DNA from: Salinimicrobium sp035607535
GTDB taxonomy: Bacteria; Bacteroidota; Bacteroidia; Flavobacteriales; Flavobacteriaceae
NCBI RefSeq assembly: GCF_035607535.1
Contig: NZ_JAYDZX010000006.1
Location: 151,777-215,776, forward strand
Direction: 5' to 3'
DNA: 64,000 bases
A program made the position numbers and the translations under genes. Numbering within the stretch: the stretch's first letter is position 1; every line of letters starts with the position of its first letter. A model generated the notes under the pieces. That model had not been told where the DNA came from. It worked only from the letters and a program-made list of their open reading frames with translations, and searched no databases. Positions 52,601 to 61,098 of the stretch are shown one piece after another.

Positions 52601-52608
52601 TATATTTG
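52601..52608 (+). promoter_or_regulatory. -7 promoter box of rlmB
   Basis: TATATTTG matches TAnnTTTG. It ends 4 nt before the ATG at 52613, implying an mRNA with little or no leader. Confidence 0.5.
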
Positions 52609-52612
52609 CGAT

Positions 52613-53350
52613 ATGAAAGATACGACGACCATTTTCGGAATACGAGCAGTTATTGAAGCCATTCAAAACGATGAGACCATTGATAAGATTTTTATTCAAA
52701 AAGGGCTTAGCGGACAATTGTTCCAGGAACTGCAGCAAAAAATGAAAGCGGGAGATTACAACATATCCTATGTTCCTGTAGAAAAGCTCAACAGGTTGGT
52801 AAAGGGAAATCATCAGGGAATTGTGGCCAAGATCTCACCTGTAGAATTTGCCGATCTCGAAACAGTAGTCGAAAATGCTCTTCAAGATTCAACCTCTCCT
52901 CTGTTCCTTTTATTGGACCAGGTGGATGACGTGCGAAACTTCGGAGCTATAATCAGGTCAGCCGAATGTACCGGGGTCAATGGCATCATCATTCCTAAAA
53001 AGGGAGCTGCTCCTGTTACTGCAGACACCGTGAAAACATCGGCCGGGGCTATTTTTAAGATCCCATTGATCAAGGTCGATCACATCAAAGATGCGATTTA
53101 TTACATGCAGGCTTCAGGAATTAAGGTAGTGGCAGCTACAGAGAAAACAGATGACTTGCTGTATGCTGTTGATCTTGCCCAACCGACCGCACTGGTAATG
53201 GGCAATGAAGGGAAAGGTATATCAGATTCTGTGCTAAAGCTCGTCGACGCAAAAGCCAAGTTACCTATGCAGGGTACCATTGGCTCCTTGAATGTTTCTG
53301 TAGCGTGCGGTGCCTTTCTATATGAAGTGGTGAGACAAAGGTTAAAATAG
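52613..53350 (+). CDS. rlmB: 23S rRNA (guanosine-2'-O)-methyltransferase RlmB-like (TrmH family)
   Basis: A 245-residue SPOUT methyltransferase. The ATG at 52613 gives MKDTTTIFGIRAVIEAIQND, the usual start. The N-terminal substrate-binding domain (to about 75) is followed by SPOUT motifs: LDQVDDVRNFGAIIRSAECT, ALVMGNEGKGISDSVLKL and GSLNVSVACGAFLYEVVRQR, which form the knotted AdoMet site. The most likely target is 23S rRNA G2251; another TrmH-type target is possible. Confidence 0.9.
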   Translation: MKDTTTIFGIRAVIEAIQNDETIDKIFIQKGLSGQLFQELQQKMKAGDYNISYVPVEKLNRLVKGNHQGIVAKISPVEFADLETVVENALQDSTSPLFLLLDQVDDVRNFGAIIRSAECTGVNGIIIPKKGAAPVTADTVKTSAGAIFKIPLIKVDHIKDAIYYMQASGIKVVAATEKTDDLLYAVDLAQPTALVMGNEGKGISDSVLKLVDAKAKLPMQGTIGSLNVSVACGAFLYEVVRQRLK

Positions 53351-53367
53351 ATCTTGACAGGAACAGA

Positions 53368-54120
53368 TTATGTAGTTTCTGAATCTCTGGTGTCCTTAGC
53401 CTTTTTGTAGTGGTAAATGTATTCCTGCTCTTCCTCACCATCAGGATTTTCAATAAAATTACCGTTTTCATCAAAGTGCCGCATAAAAGGGTCATTTTCT
53501 TCCTTATAAGTTTCTTTTTCCCATTCATACTTTGGTGCCCGGGCAATATCCTTCCTGTAAATCACAGCAAATAATAGTCCCGAAAGCAACCCGGATAAAT
53601 GTCCCTCCCAAGAGATCTCAGGATCAATTGGAGTGATATACCATAAAAGCCCTCCATAGAGAAAAACAACTATTAAGCTTAGAGCCACCAGCCTGTAATA
53701 TTTAGAGAACACTCCTTTAAAAAAAAGAAAACCTGCTAAAACGTAGATCATACCAGAAGCCCCAATATGAAAAGCCGGTCTTCCGATAAACCAGGTGATC
53801 GATCCGGAAAGAATAAGCCCCAAAAAAAGGATTTTCCAACTCAGTTTTCTGTAGAAGTAGAAGAGTGAAAGGCTAAGCACGAAAAGTGGAACTGTATTAT
53901 GGAATAAATGTTTAATTCCACTATGAATAAAAGGAGAAAATAATATCCCTCTGAGTCCTTCCAAGGTTCGCGGATAAACACCAAAAGTAGTGAAATCCCA
54001 GCCAAACCTCACCTCCATCCAGAAAACAATCCAAATGAGCAAAACAAATAATAGAGGGTATCCTACCACACCGGTGGTAAAGACGAACGGCTCATGCTCT
54101 TTTTGCTTCCGAACTTCCAT
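53368..54120 (-). CDS. Rhomboid-family intramembrane serine protease
   Basis: A 250-residue membrane protein from the ATG at 54120. The frame extends to 54216, with another ATG at 54186 inside a dispersed palindrome, so the inner start is preferred. Six hydrophobic segments are visible. Catalytic and oxyanion motifs are HSGIKHLFHNTVPLF, GASGMIYVLAG (nucleophile serine) and EGHLSGLLSGLLF (histidine). The last 60 residues are a charged cytoplasmic tail (EEENDP and EEEQEYIYHY-type sequence). It is divergent from rarA. Confidence 0.88.
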   Translation of the reverse strand: MEVRKQKEHEPFVFTTGVVGYPLLFVLLIWIVFWMEVRFGWDFTTFGVYPRTLEGLRGILFSPFIHSGIKHLFHNTVPLFVLSLSLFYFYRKLSWKILFLGLILSGSITWFIGRPAFHIGASGMIYVLAGFLFFKGVFSKYYRLVALSLIVVFLYGGLLWYITPIDPEISWEGHLSGLLSGLLFAVIYRKDIARAPKYEWEKETYKEENDPFMRHFDENGNFIENPDGEEEQEYIYHYKKAKDTRDSETT

Positions 54121-54173
54121 AATATGCGAGATACAATAATTTAGCCACTGAAAGAGATTCCAGAAAATACTAT

Positions 54174-54192
54174 CTAAAAATGACATTTTTGG
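54174..54192. repeat. Dispersed palindrome, near-perfect copy
   Basis: CTAAAAATGACATTTTTGG keeps the central AAAAATGACATTTTT and differs in the outer bases. It lies in the divergent rhomboid-rarA region. Confidence 0.6.
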
Positions 54193-54286
54193 CCCCTCTT
54201 TCTCATCCCCTGCCACTTCGTCACAATATCTTCTACAAACTTCTCTCCTATTTCTGCACCGATCATCAATTTACTATTTTTACCCC

Positions 54287-55564
54287 ATGAATAAACCATT
54301 GGCAGAAAGATTACGCCCACAATCCTTAGATGATTATTTGAGTCAGCAACATTTGGTTGGTCCCGAAGCTGCTCTGCGAAAACAAATCCAAAGAGACATT
54401 ATACCCAGCATGATCTTTTGGGGTCCACCCGGAGTAGGTAAAACTACACTTGCCAATATAATTGCCTCCGAATCGGGCAGACCTTTCTTTACCCTTAGTG
54501 CTATTAGCAGTGGGGTAAAAGATGTGAGAGAGGTGATTGAAAAGGCTAAAAAAAGTGATGGCCTATTCACAACCAAGAATCCTATTTTGTTTATTGATGA
54601 GATCCATCGCTTTAGTAAATCCCAGCAAGATTCTTTGCTTGGCGCCGTAGAAAAAGGTTGGATCACTCTCATTGGCGCCACTACCGAAAATCCCAGTTTT
54701 GAAGTGATCCCCGCTCTGCTCTCCCGAAGCCAGGTTTATATCCTGAATTCTTTTTCGAAAGAAGATCTTGTTGCACTTCTAGAGCGGGCAATGAAAAAAG
54801 ATGAGATCCTTTCAAAAATTTCAGTAGAATTAAAAGAAACCGAAGCTTTGCTAAGGCTAAGTGGTGGGGATGCTAGAAAGCTGCTGAATATTTTTGAGCT
54901 GGTAGTAACTTCTGAAGAAGATCAAAAGGTTGTGGTAACCAACAAAATGGTCATGGACAAAGTACAGCAAAATACTGTGCTTTACGACAAAACGGGCGAG
55001 CAACATTACGACATTATTTCCGCTTTTATAAAATCAATTCGTGGAAGTGACCCCAACGCTGCTGTTTATTGGCTGGCGCGAATGATCGAAGGGGGAGAAG
55101 ATGTGAAATTCATTGCCAGGCGGCTGCTTATACTAGCTGCCGAAGACATCGGGAATGCCAATCCTACCGCTCTGATACTTGCCAATAATACTTTCCAGGC
55201 TGTTTCGACTATAGGGCACCCAGAGTCCCGTATCATTTTGAGTCAATGCTGTATCTACTTAGCAACATCGCCCAAATCAAATGCTTCTTATATGGCTATT
55301 AATGAAGCTCAGTCAACAGTAAGAAAAACAGGGAATTTACCCGTCCCACTTGCTATTCGGAATGCTCCGACTAAGCTTATGAAGGATCTGGGCTATGGAC
55401 AGGATTATAAGTACGCACATAGCTACGAAGGAAATTTTGCTGCGGCCGAATTTCTTCCGGAAGAATTAAAGAATACTGCTTTTTTCCATCCGGGTAATAA
55501 TCAAAGGGAGCAGGCACAGAGAGATTTCCTTCAGAAGAGATGGAAAGGAAAATACGGATACTAA
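54287..55564 (+). CDS. rarA: Replication-associated recombination protein RarA (MgsA)
   Basis: A 425-residue AAA+ ATPase related to clamp loaders, acting at stalled forks with SSB. Walker A is WGPPGVGKTTLAN (45-57), Walker B LFIDEIHRFSKSQQ and sensor 1 IGATTENPSFEV. The C-terminal tetramerisation domain has IKSIRGSDPNAAVYWLARMI, typical of RarA. The length matches E. coli (447). Its stop overlaps the convergent gene's stop by 4 bp. Confidence 0.95.
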   Translation: MNKPLAERLRPQSLDDYLSQQHLVGPEAALRKQIQRDIIPSMIFWGPPGVGKTTLANIIASESGRPFFTLSAISSGVKDVREVIEKAKKSDGLFTTKNPILFIDEIHRFSKSQQDSLLGAVEKGWITLIGATTENPSFEVIPALLSRSQVYILNSFSKEDLVALLERAMKKDEILSKISVELKETEALLRLSGGDARKLLNIFELVVTSEEDQKVVVTNKMVMDKVQQNTVLYDKTGEQHYDIISAFIKSIRGSDPNAAVYWLARMIEGGEDVKFIARRLLILAAEDIGNANPTALILANNTFQAVSTIGHPESRIILSQCCIYLATSPKSNASYMAINEAQSTVRKTGNLPVPLAIRNAPTKLMKDLGYGQDYKYAHSYEGNFAAAEFLPEELKNTAFFHPGNNQREQAQRDFLQKRWKGKYGY

Positions 55565-56388
55565 TTCCCGGGTTTGTAAATTATATTAACGAGTTGCTGA
55601 GTGTTTGGATCAAGAAATTCTACGATCAGATTCCCATTGGTGTCAAAAAAGGCATTTCCGGAAACATTTTTGGAAGAGTATAGGTAGTTATCTCCCCCAC
55701 CAGACTTTATTAGAGTGGCGAACTTCTCTGTCCCCTCCCCTTTGTGCATGATAAAACCTTCGGGTGTAGACGTCAGGATATAAGTGACAGTTCCATTTAC
55801 TAGTTTGACTTCATCTCTTGAAACCTTTTCATTTTCTTCAGCTGTAACAACCGGATCAATAATGACTTCAGCAGGTTGACCAGTCACAGGTGTAGGATTT
55901 ATAACAACTTCAGCAGGAACTGAATCTGTATTTAATTCCTCATCTTGAGAAACCGGATCAACAATGACTTTTCTTTTTTTCTGCAAATCCTCAAAAGAGG
56001 TAAAAGCATCTCTAAGGGCTTGATGATATGATTTTCTAAAATCCTTTTCAGCACTAACTCCTACCTGGGAGGTGAATATCTCGCGACCATTACAGTCTTC
56101 CAGAGTTACAAATAGCCGCGACCGAAATAACCCCGATTTACTATGCACATTGGCCTGGAGTATATCACATACATCTAATCCTGGAGGAACTCCTTCTTTG
56201 TAGATCACATTAAAACCGTATTTCTCAAAAAGAAAAGCAGTAAGTGCGTTAACTTCAAACTGATTTTCATGTTTAAGAAATTCAAATTTTTCAGGAACCC
56301 GGACGTATTGAAAATCTTCAAGTTTCTGGGAAAAAAGGTCCCCCGTCCCAACCATACATATTATTAAAAGAATATAAAAGACTCTCAT
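55561..56388 (-). CDS. Secreted protein of unknown function (last gene of operon)
   Basis: A 275-residue protein with a signal peptide ending near DLFSQ (residue 21). The mature N-terminal half (30-130) has YVRVPEKFEFLKHENQFEVN and KYGFNVIYKEGVPPGLDVCD, with two cysteines that could form a disulphide. A Pro/Val-rich linker (about 140-190) repeats VVINPTPV- and VIIDPVV-like units. The C-terminal domain is beta-rich (TYILTSTPEGFIMHKGEGTE). It overlaps the DUF5723 gene by 4 bp. No family is recognised; a periplasmic or envelope role with its neighbours is inferred. Confidence 0.75.
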   Translation of the reverse strand: MRVFYILLIICMVGTGDLFSQKLEDFQYVRVPEKFEFLKHENQFEVNALTAFLFEKYGFNVIYKEGVPPGLDVCDILQANVHSKSGLFRSRLFVTLEDCNGREIFTSQVGVSAEKDFRKSYHQALRDAFTSFEDLQKKRKVIVDPVSQDEELNTDSVPAEVVINPTPVTGQPAEVIIDPVVTAEENEKVSRDEVKLVNGTVTYILTSTPEGFIMHKGEGTEKFATLIKSGGGDNYLYSSKNVSGNAFFDTNGNLIVEFLDPNTQQLVNIIYKPGN

Positions 56389-57785
56389 TCTCTACTGAAC
56401 AATAGCTGGAAACCTATTTGAACCGAAGCATTACGAGCTTTTGCAAGGTTGGTATAATCCAGCAGGTTATCTGCAGCAAGATAAAAATTAAAGTTGTATA
56501 ATCGGGCAGCAACCATAAGACCAATATTGGAAAAGGAGAAAGAATCTGCAGTATAGGTGATCTTCCCTCTTAGATTCTCACTAAAGGTCCTGTCGTAGTA
56601 TAAGGTAGTGGCATAATTTAATCCCCGGGGTCGCTTCATGGCAAAGAATTGAGCTCCCAGATGATTATAATATCTTCTTCTTCCCATAGGTCTGTAACAG
56701 TTACACGGCTCGGCATTCTCTGAAAAACCGAAATCTAAAGAAACATTTAATTTAACCGGACGCCAGGTGGTGTAGGAATTAGTAAGAGTCTCATCTTTCA
56801 GATTTCTGTCCAGCTCATCCTCCCATTCGTCCCAATATTCGCGTGTACCGGGAAGAAGCAACTCGATTCCGCTGGTTTCGTAGTCACCATAGTACCTGTA
56901 GCTCTCCACATTCTTAGTTTGACGCATAAAACCTATATCTAAAATGCTACCGGTAACGCGATATTGATCTGTAGGATACCAGGTAAAACCCGCGTCTATC
57001 CCCAGTCCTAAATTACCTCCCAAAAACGCTCTTTCCCCCAGTTTTGCCATGGTCCCGACTCCCGTTGGATTTTCAGAATCCACTAGACCTGCATAGCCAG
57101 CAGTATTTATTAACACATCAACACCCGTCATGTAATGACGATAAAGGTTGGGTCCTTCGGGAGAGACCTCAGTTCTAAATTTCCCTTGATTATCTACACT
57201 ATACGCATTAAAAACCCCTGAATATATCTTGCCTCTAAAGCCGTAGTTGAGATCTTCGGAATAATAATTTGTAAATCCTATATGGAAAACATTTAGAACA
57301 TCTGCAGTAAACGCAGCATCTGAAAAGCTGAAGTTTTCTCCTATATAGTTCTTATTACCTTCGTAAGCCAAAACTGCCGGACCTTTTGGAAAGTACACAA
57401 AGGCATCTAACTCCTGGTAAATTCCCGCTGTATAATATCTTCTTTTCTTATCACGCCAGCCAATGGAAAAAATCTCCAACTGTTGATTTACCACAAAAAA
57501 GTCATTCCGGGTAAGCTTATGTAAAGATTCCTTGATCCTGTCGTTAATTGAGCCTTCATCATCTTTAAATATATCATACATATTCACTCCGGAAGATCCC
57601 GCAGATAGATGGATTTGAGACAAAAGCGGAAGACCTATATGCATATCAAAATTTGTCTCGGCTCCCGGGTTGCTTAACAAGGTTTGAGGAAGATCGTCAA
57701 AATTATACAGGAGCTGTTTGTTTTGAGCCGAAACAGCTAAGGAAAGTAAAATGAAGAGGATGTAAGAATATCTCATCATTATCAT
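56385..57785 (-). CDS. DUF5723-family outer-membrane protein
   Basis: A 466-residue protein with a signal peptide (SYILFILLSLAVSAQN). The ATG at 57785 overlaps the upstream lipoprotein gene by 4 bp; ATGs at 57779 and 57776 are alternatives. After LSNPGAETNFDMHIGLPLLS the sequence alternates aromatic strands and turns, ending SVQIGFQLLFSRE, which fits a beta-barrel. This pattern is that of DUF5723 proteins of Bacteroidota, of unknown function. A CNC motif (ENAEPCNCYRPMG) is unusual for a barrel loop. Confidence 0.82.
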   Translation of the reverse strand: MIMMRYSYILFILLSLAVSAQNKQLLYNFDDLPQTLLSNPGAETNFDMHIGLPLLSQIHLSAGSSGVNMYDIFKDDEGSINDRIKESLHKLTRNDFFVVNQQLEIFSIGWRDKKRRYYTAGIYQELDAFVYFPKGPAVLAYEGNKNYIGENFSFSDAAFTADVLNVFHIGFTNYYSEDLNYGFRGKIYSGVFNAYSVDNQGKFRTEVSPEGPNLYRHYMTGVDVLINTAGYAGLVDSENPTGVGTMAKLGERAFLGGNLGLGIDAGFTWYPTDQYRVTGSILDIGFMRQTKNVESYRYYGDYETSGIELLLPGTREYWDEWEDELDRNLKDETLTNSYTTWRPVKLNVSLDFGFSENAEPCNCYRPMGRRRYYNHLGAQFFAMKRPRGLNYATTLYYDRTFSENLRGKITYTADSFSFSNIGLMVAARLYNFNFYLAADNLLDYTNLAKARNASVQIGFQLLFSRE

Positions 57786-58324
57786 TCAAATTCAAAGTAG
57801 TAGAATCCTTTTGATTCCAGCTGCAAAGCCCCTTCATCCAGGATTGGATCCGGACTGGAAATCTCCACCGACAGTTTTATACTTCTTCTTACTCGAGAAA
57901 TTTGACCTTGACTAATTGTTTCAGTATAATCCACAGTTACCGGTTGATCACTGGATCCCGCAGGAATAGGAATAACTATGGTATGCTGAACCGAATTAGA
58001 AGGTGATAATAATCTAATAGTTGCTGTTAATTGATTCTGAAAGGTATTGGCAAAACGAAAATTAAAATCTGCCCGTACAAGGTTATTCTGAATATAATCG
58101 TCATCCAGAAAATCAAGTCTTGTCTCATCTCTCGCAGTAGTTCCTCCACCAGACGTACTGGAGAAATCATCATTAGTAACGGTAAAAAAAATCAGGTCTA
58201 TTGCGGCTTCGGGGGTGAGGACAATTTCCTCATATTGGTCAAGATCAACATCCTTTACACAAGAAAAGTGAAGTAGAAGGAGTGTCAAAAATGATATTCT
58301 GAACAGACTTTTTTTCAACGCCAT
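57782..58324 (-). CDS. Small lipoprotein of unknown function
   Basis: A 180-residue protein from the ATG at 58324 (MALKKSLFRISFLTLLLLHFSC). The lipobox is LHFSC, followed by VKDVDLDQYEEIVLTPEAA. The remaining 150 residues are beta-rich with a Gly/Ser/Thr-rich turn (SSTSGGGTTARD). The gene overlaps the DUF5723 gene by 4 bp, so the lipoprotein and barrel are probably made together. Function unknown. Confidence 0.75.
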   Translation of the reverse strand: MALKKSLFRISFLTLLLLHFSCVKDVDLDQYEEIVLTPEAAIDLIFFTVTNDDFSSTSGGGTTARDETRLDFLDDDYIQNNLVRADFNFRFANTFQNQLTATIRLLSPSNSVQHTIVIPIPAGSSDQPVTVDYTETISQGQISRVRRSIKLSVEISSPDPILDEGALQLESKGFYYFEFE

Positions 58325-58365
58325 ATACCTGTGGTTCTTTATCAAACGAAATCCCTGGCAAGTTA

Positions 58366-59055
58366 TTACAAGTACCTGGTCAATTCCTTCATTTCCATTA
58401 CCTGATGGTGATCTGGTGAAAATTCAGACTTGTAATAATTATAAAGAATAGCCTTCATTCCAAAATCTTTGGCACCCATAATATCTGCTTCAAAATTATC
58501 TCCAATCATTATGCTCTCACCTACTTTGGCTTTGGCATTACCAAGAGCGACTTCAAAGATCAACTTATGAGGCTTTTTCACCCCCACGTCTTCGGAAGTA
58601 GTGATGGTTTTAAAATATTTTAAAATACCTGAGCTTTCCAGTTTTTTATGCTGAACTTCTTTAAAACCGTTAGTAATAATGTGCAACTCGTACTGCGGAT
58701 ATAAATAATCCAGGATCTCCTTAGTTCCATCAAGTAGATGGTTGTGGTTTGGGAGATGATCAATGTAATCAATACTCAATTGTTGAATCTTGGAGTCGGT
58801 TACATTCACTTTCATTCCGTCGAATGAATCCCTGAGCCGCCCATACCTAAGATCGTCCTTAGTCACTTTATCTTCTCTGTACAATTTCCAGTAGTTAGCA
58901 TTAATTGGAGCATAGACGGCCAAAAAATCTTCCAGCCTGACTTTGATCTTATGTTTCGCAAAAATAGAATCAAAAGCTAAACCCGAATTTCTATCAAAAT
59001 CCCAGAGCGTATGATCCAGGTCGAAAAATATATGGCGGATGTTACTGAATTTCAT
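58366..59055 (-). CDS. yjjG: YjjG-family pyrimidine 5'-nucleotidase (HAD superfamily)
   Basis: A 229-residue HAD phosphatase. Motif I is FFDLDHTLWDF with nucleophile D12 and acid D14. Motif II is IITNGFKEVQHKKLESSG, motif III GVKKPHKLIFEVAL and motif IV MIGDNFEADIMGAKDFGM. The cap and length fit YjjG, a house-cleaning nucleotidase acting on non-canonical pyrimidine nucleotides. Its start overlaps the upstream gene by 14 bp. Confidence 0.9.
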   Translation of the reverse strand: MKFSNIRHIFFDLDHTLWDFDRNSGLAFDSIFAKHKIKVRLEDFLAVYAPINANYWKLYREDKVTKDDLRYGRLRDSFDGMKVNVTDSKIQQLSIDYIDHLPNHNHLLDGTKEILDYLYPQYELHIITNGFKEVQHKKLESSGILKYFKTITTSEDVGVKKPHKLIFEVALGNAKAKVGESIMIGDNFEADIMGAKDFGMKAILYNYYKSEFSPDHHQVMEMKELTRYL

Positions 59056-60331
59056 TTAGTGTCTTTAAAATTGAAAAGTTTCTTCTTGCATTGGCATATT
59101 CGGAAAAATCTACATTGGTGAAAACCGAAATGAGAGTTCCATTTACTATGGCTATTTGTCGTTTTAATTCCAGAACCTTAAATTCTATTTCACTTTCCTT
59201 TAATTTTTCCAAAGCTTCAGAATTGATCGCATATGGATATACCCGCAAAGGAGTGGTAATTTCAAAATTGAGGTCGTAAAAAAGAAAAGGAGTACAGGTT
59301 CCTGCCCTTAAACCTAATGCTTCAGGATAACCCATAGAGAAATCCTTCTGAATTTCCAGTTCTACCAAATGATTATAAGAATCTGGCAACAGCAAATTAT
59401 AATGAGTATTAATAGAACTTCGCACCGGTCTCTTAACGATCTGTTCCAGTCGCTTTTTTTCTTCTTTGAGAACTGCAAATTTTTGATTGGCATAAAAACC
59501 GGGCTGTAGACCAACTTCCGCATAATCCCCAACAGATTTGATTAAGCTTTGAAATTCAAGGCGGTTGTGATTAATGTTTCTGTCATGAGTAGAAAAATCA
59601 CTTACCTGGAACATGAATTTCATCGGAACTTTATACTTCCGCAGGAATTGAATGACCTTGGAATATATATCATATGGATCCCTTTTCAGCTTGGTCATTA
59701 CCTGTAACCTGTGAAGCACATATTTCGGCTTAAACCTTATGAGATCAAGACCAAGTCCCAGGACAACCCGCACTATACCTTTCTTTTTATAGCAGTAGGC
59801 TTCGGTAACTGAAATAATTGTTTGGGTTCGCAACTCCCTCTTAGGAAAATCATGAGCCGGGAATTTTTTTTTGAGGACCTTTTTAAACTTTTCGGCCCAA
59901 ATCTCTATGACTGGCTTGTCTAAAAAGCCATTTTGGAAGGCCAGACTTTCGCTCGCCTGGAATCTACCCTCTTTGTCTTTTACATGAGGAAGATATTCTT
60001 CATATCGGCTCAATAAATAAAAAGATGCAGCAAAGATGTCGAAGGGAATGGAACTCGCTTCTCCAACCGAAAAAAAACACGGCACATCGTCCCACTCCTG
60101 TACCTTTACCTCCAGGTCACTTATCCCCTGCTCAAGTAGAAGATCTACATTCTGGATAAAGACTTCATTGGCAAGACTTTGTTTACCGTAGGAAATCTTC
60201 ATTCCTTCATGAGCAACAAACTCCTCTATTTTAGAAGTAAACCCAACAGGAACTCCAAGTATTTTCGTGCAAATATGTTTAAACACATATGTTATTCTCG
60301 GCGTTATCTTTTGGGTGTAAACAAGGAGCAT
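59042..60331 (-). CDS. Polysaccharide-deacetylase-like protein with degenerate active site
   Basis: A 429-residue cytoplasmic protein of the DUF7033/polysaccharide-deacetylase type common in Flavobacteriaceae. The N-terminal domain (1-165) has DIFAASFYLLSRYEEYLPH. The deacetylase-like part starts at about 170. Where relatives, as I recall them, have an Asp-x-Asp metal site before the conserved AY, this protein has S174-V-T176, and the metal histidine of VGxHP is Q276. H310 and the RAGTCTPF block are retained. It may be an inactive homologue. It lies 9 bp after radC and overlaps yjjG. Confidence 0.75.
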   Translation of the reverse strand: MLLVYTQKITPRITYVFKHICTKILGVPVGFTSKIEEFVAHEGMKISYGKQSLANEVFIQNVDLLLEQGISDLEVKVQEWDDVPCFFSVGEASSIPFDIFAASFYLLSRYEEYLPHVKDKEGRFQASESLAFQNGFLDKPVIEIWAEKFKKVLKKKFPAHDFPKRELRTQTIISVTEAYCYKKKGIVRVVLGLGLDLIRFKPKYVLHRLQVMTKLKRDPYDIYSKVIQFLRKYKVPMKFMFQVSDFSTHDRNINHNRLEFQSLIKSVGDYAEVGLQPGFYANQKFAVLKEEKKRLEQIVKRPVRSSINTHYNLLLPDSYNHLVELEIQKDFSMGYPEALGLRAGTCTPFLFYDLNFEITTPLRVYPYAINSEALEKLKESEIEFKVLELKRQIAIVNGTLISVFTNVDFSEYANARRNFSILKTLNEIQ

Positions 60332-60340
60332 ATTTTAAAG

Positions 60341-61042
60341 TTACAGCAAACCTTCATCGGCAAAGCTAAAGTAAGAGTTTTCAGTTATTATTATGTGGTC
60401 TAAAACCTTAACATCCAGGCTTTCACCTGCAGTCTTGAATTTTTGAGTAAGCTGTTTGTCGGCTGCACTGGGGTTAAGATTTCCTGAAGGATGATTATGT
60501 GCCAGAATTAGTGCTGTAGCTCCAAGATGCAAGGCTTGCTTAAAAGCGAGACGCACGTCTACCAGAGTACCTGTTATACCTCCTTTGCTAAGAGGAAGCT
60601 CCTGTATAACTTTATTGGAGTTATTGAGATACAGGATCCAAAATTCCTCGTGAGGTAATTCTCCTATTTTCGGCTGCATTAATTCAAAAACTGAGCTGCT
60701 TGAGGATATTTTCTTCTTTTCCAGCGCCTCAGATGATCTTCGCCTTCTACCCAGCTCCAGTGCAGCCACTATAGTCAAAGCCCTGGCCTCTCCAATTCCC
60801 TTTACATCCATGAGCTGCTTTACCGAAAACTTCCCCAACTCACTTAGATTGTCCTGAGCCTTTGCTAAAATCTTTTTTGCGACTTCTACCGCCGATTCAT
60901 TTTTACTTCCTGAACCTATTAAAATGGCAAGTAATTCGGCGTCACTTAAATATTCCCGACCTTTCTGAAGTAGCTTTTCTCTTGGTCGATCTCCTTCGGC
61001 CCAGTGTTTAATGGTAAAAGAGGAGGATTTTTCTGAATTCAT
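60341..61042 (-). CDS. radC: RadC-family JAB/MPN-domain protein
   Basis: A RadC homologue of 233 residues from the ATG at 61042 (an ATG at 61048 adds two residues). The N-terminal helix-hairpin-helix region has LSDAELLAILIGSGS and LMDVKGIGEARALTIVAALE. The C-terminal JAMM domain has LILAHNHPSGNLNPSAAD, with the two metal histidines and aspartate. Its role in DNA repair is disputed; members are widespread, some on mobile elements. Here it is in a stable housekeeping context after mpl. Confidence 0.92.
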   Translation of the reverse strand: MNSEKSSSFTIKHWAEGDRPREKLLQKGREYLSDAELLAILIGSGSKNESAVEVAKKILAKAQDNLSELGKFSVKQLMDVKGIGEARALTIVAALELGRRRRSSEALEKKKISSSSSVFELMQPKIGELPHEEFWILYLNNSNKVIQELPLSKGGITGTLVDVRLAFKQALHLGATALILAHNHPSGNLNPSAADKQLTQKFKTAGESLDVKVLDHIIITENSYFSFADEGLL

Positions 61043-61079
61043 CAGCACATTTTATCTAAAGATAACAAATTGAAGTAAT

Positions 61080-61098
61080 TCAAAAATGTCATTTTACG
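61080..61098. repeat. Dispersed palindrome, partial copy between mpl and radC
   Basis: TCAAAAATGTCATTTTACG has a full left arm and a right arm decayed in the last three bases. It overlaps the end of mpl. Confidence 0.5.

Noticed and set aside
58283..58302. TCAAAAATGATATTCTGA resembling the dispersed palindrome
   Set aside because: It lies in the signal-peptide coding region of the lipoprotein gene, the right arm is poorly matched, and the residues (FRISFLTLL) are normal for a signal peptide.
60341..61042. RadC as a mark of a mobile island
   Set aside because: RadC homologues do occur on islands, but here the gene is in a compact operon with mpl and yjjG, with no integrase, tRNA or compositional change visible.
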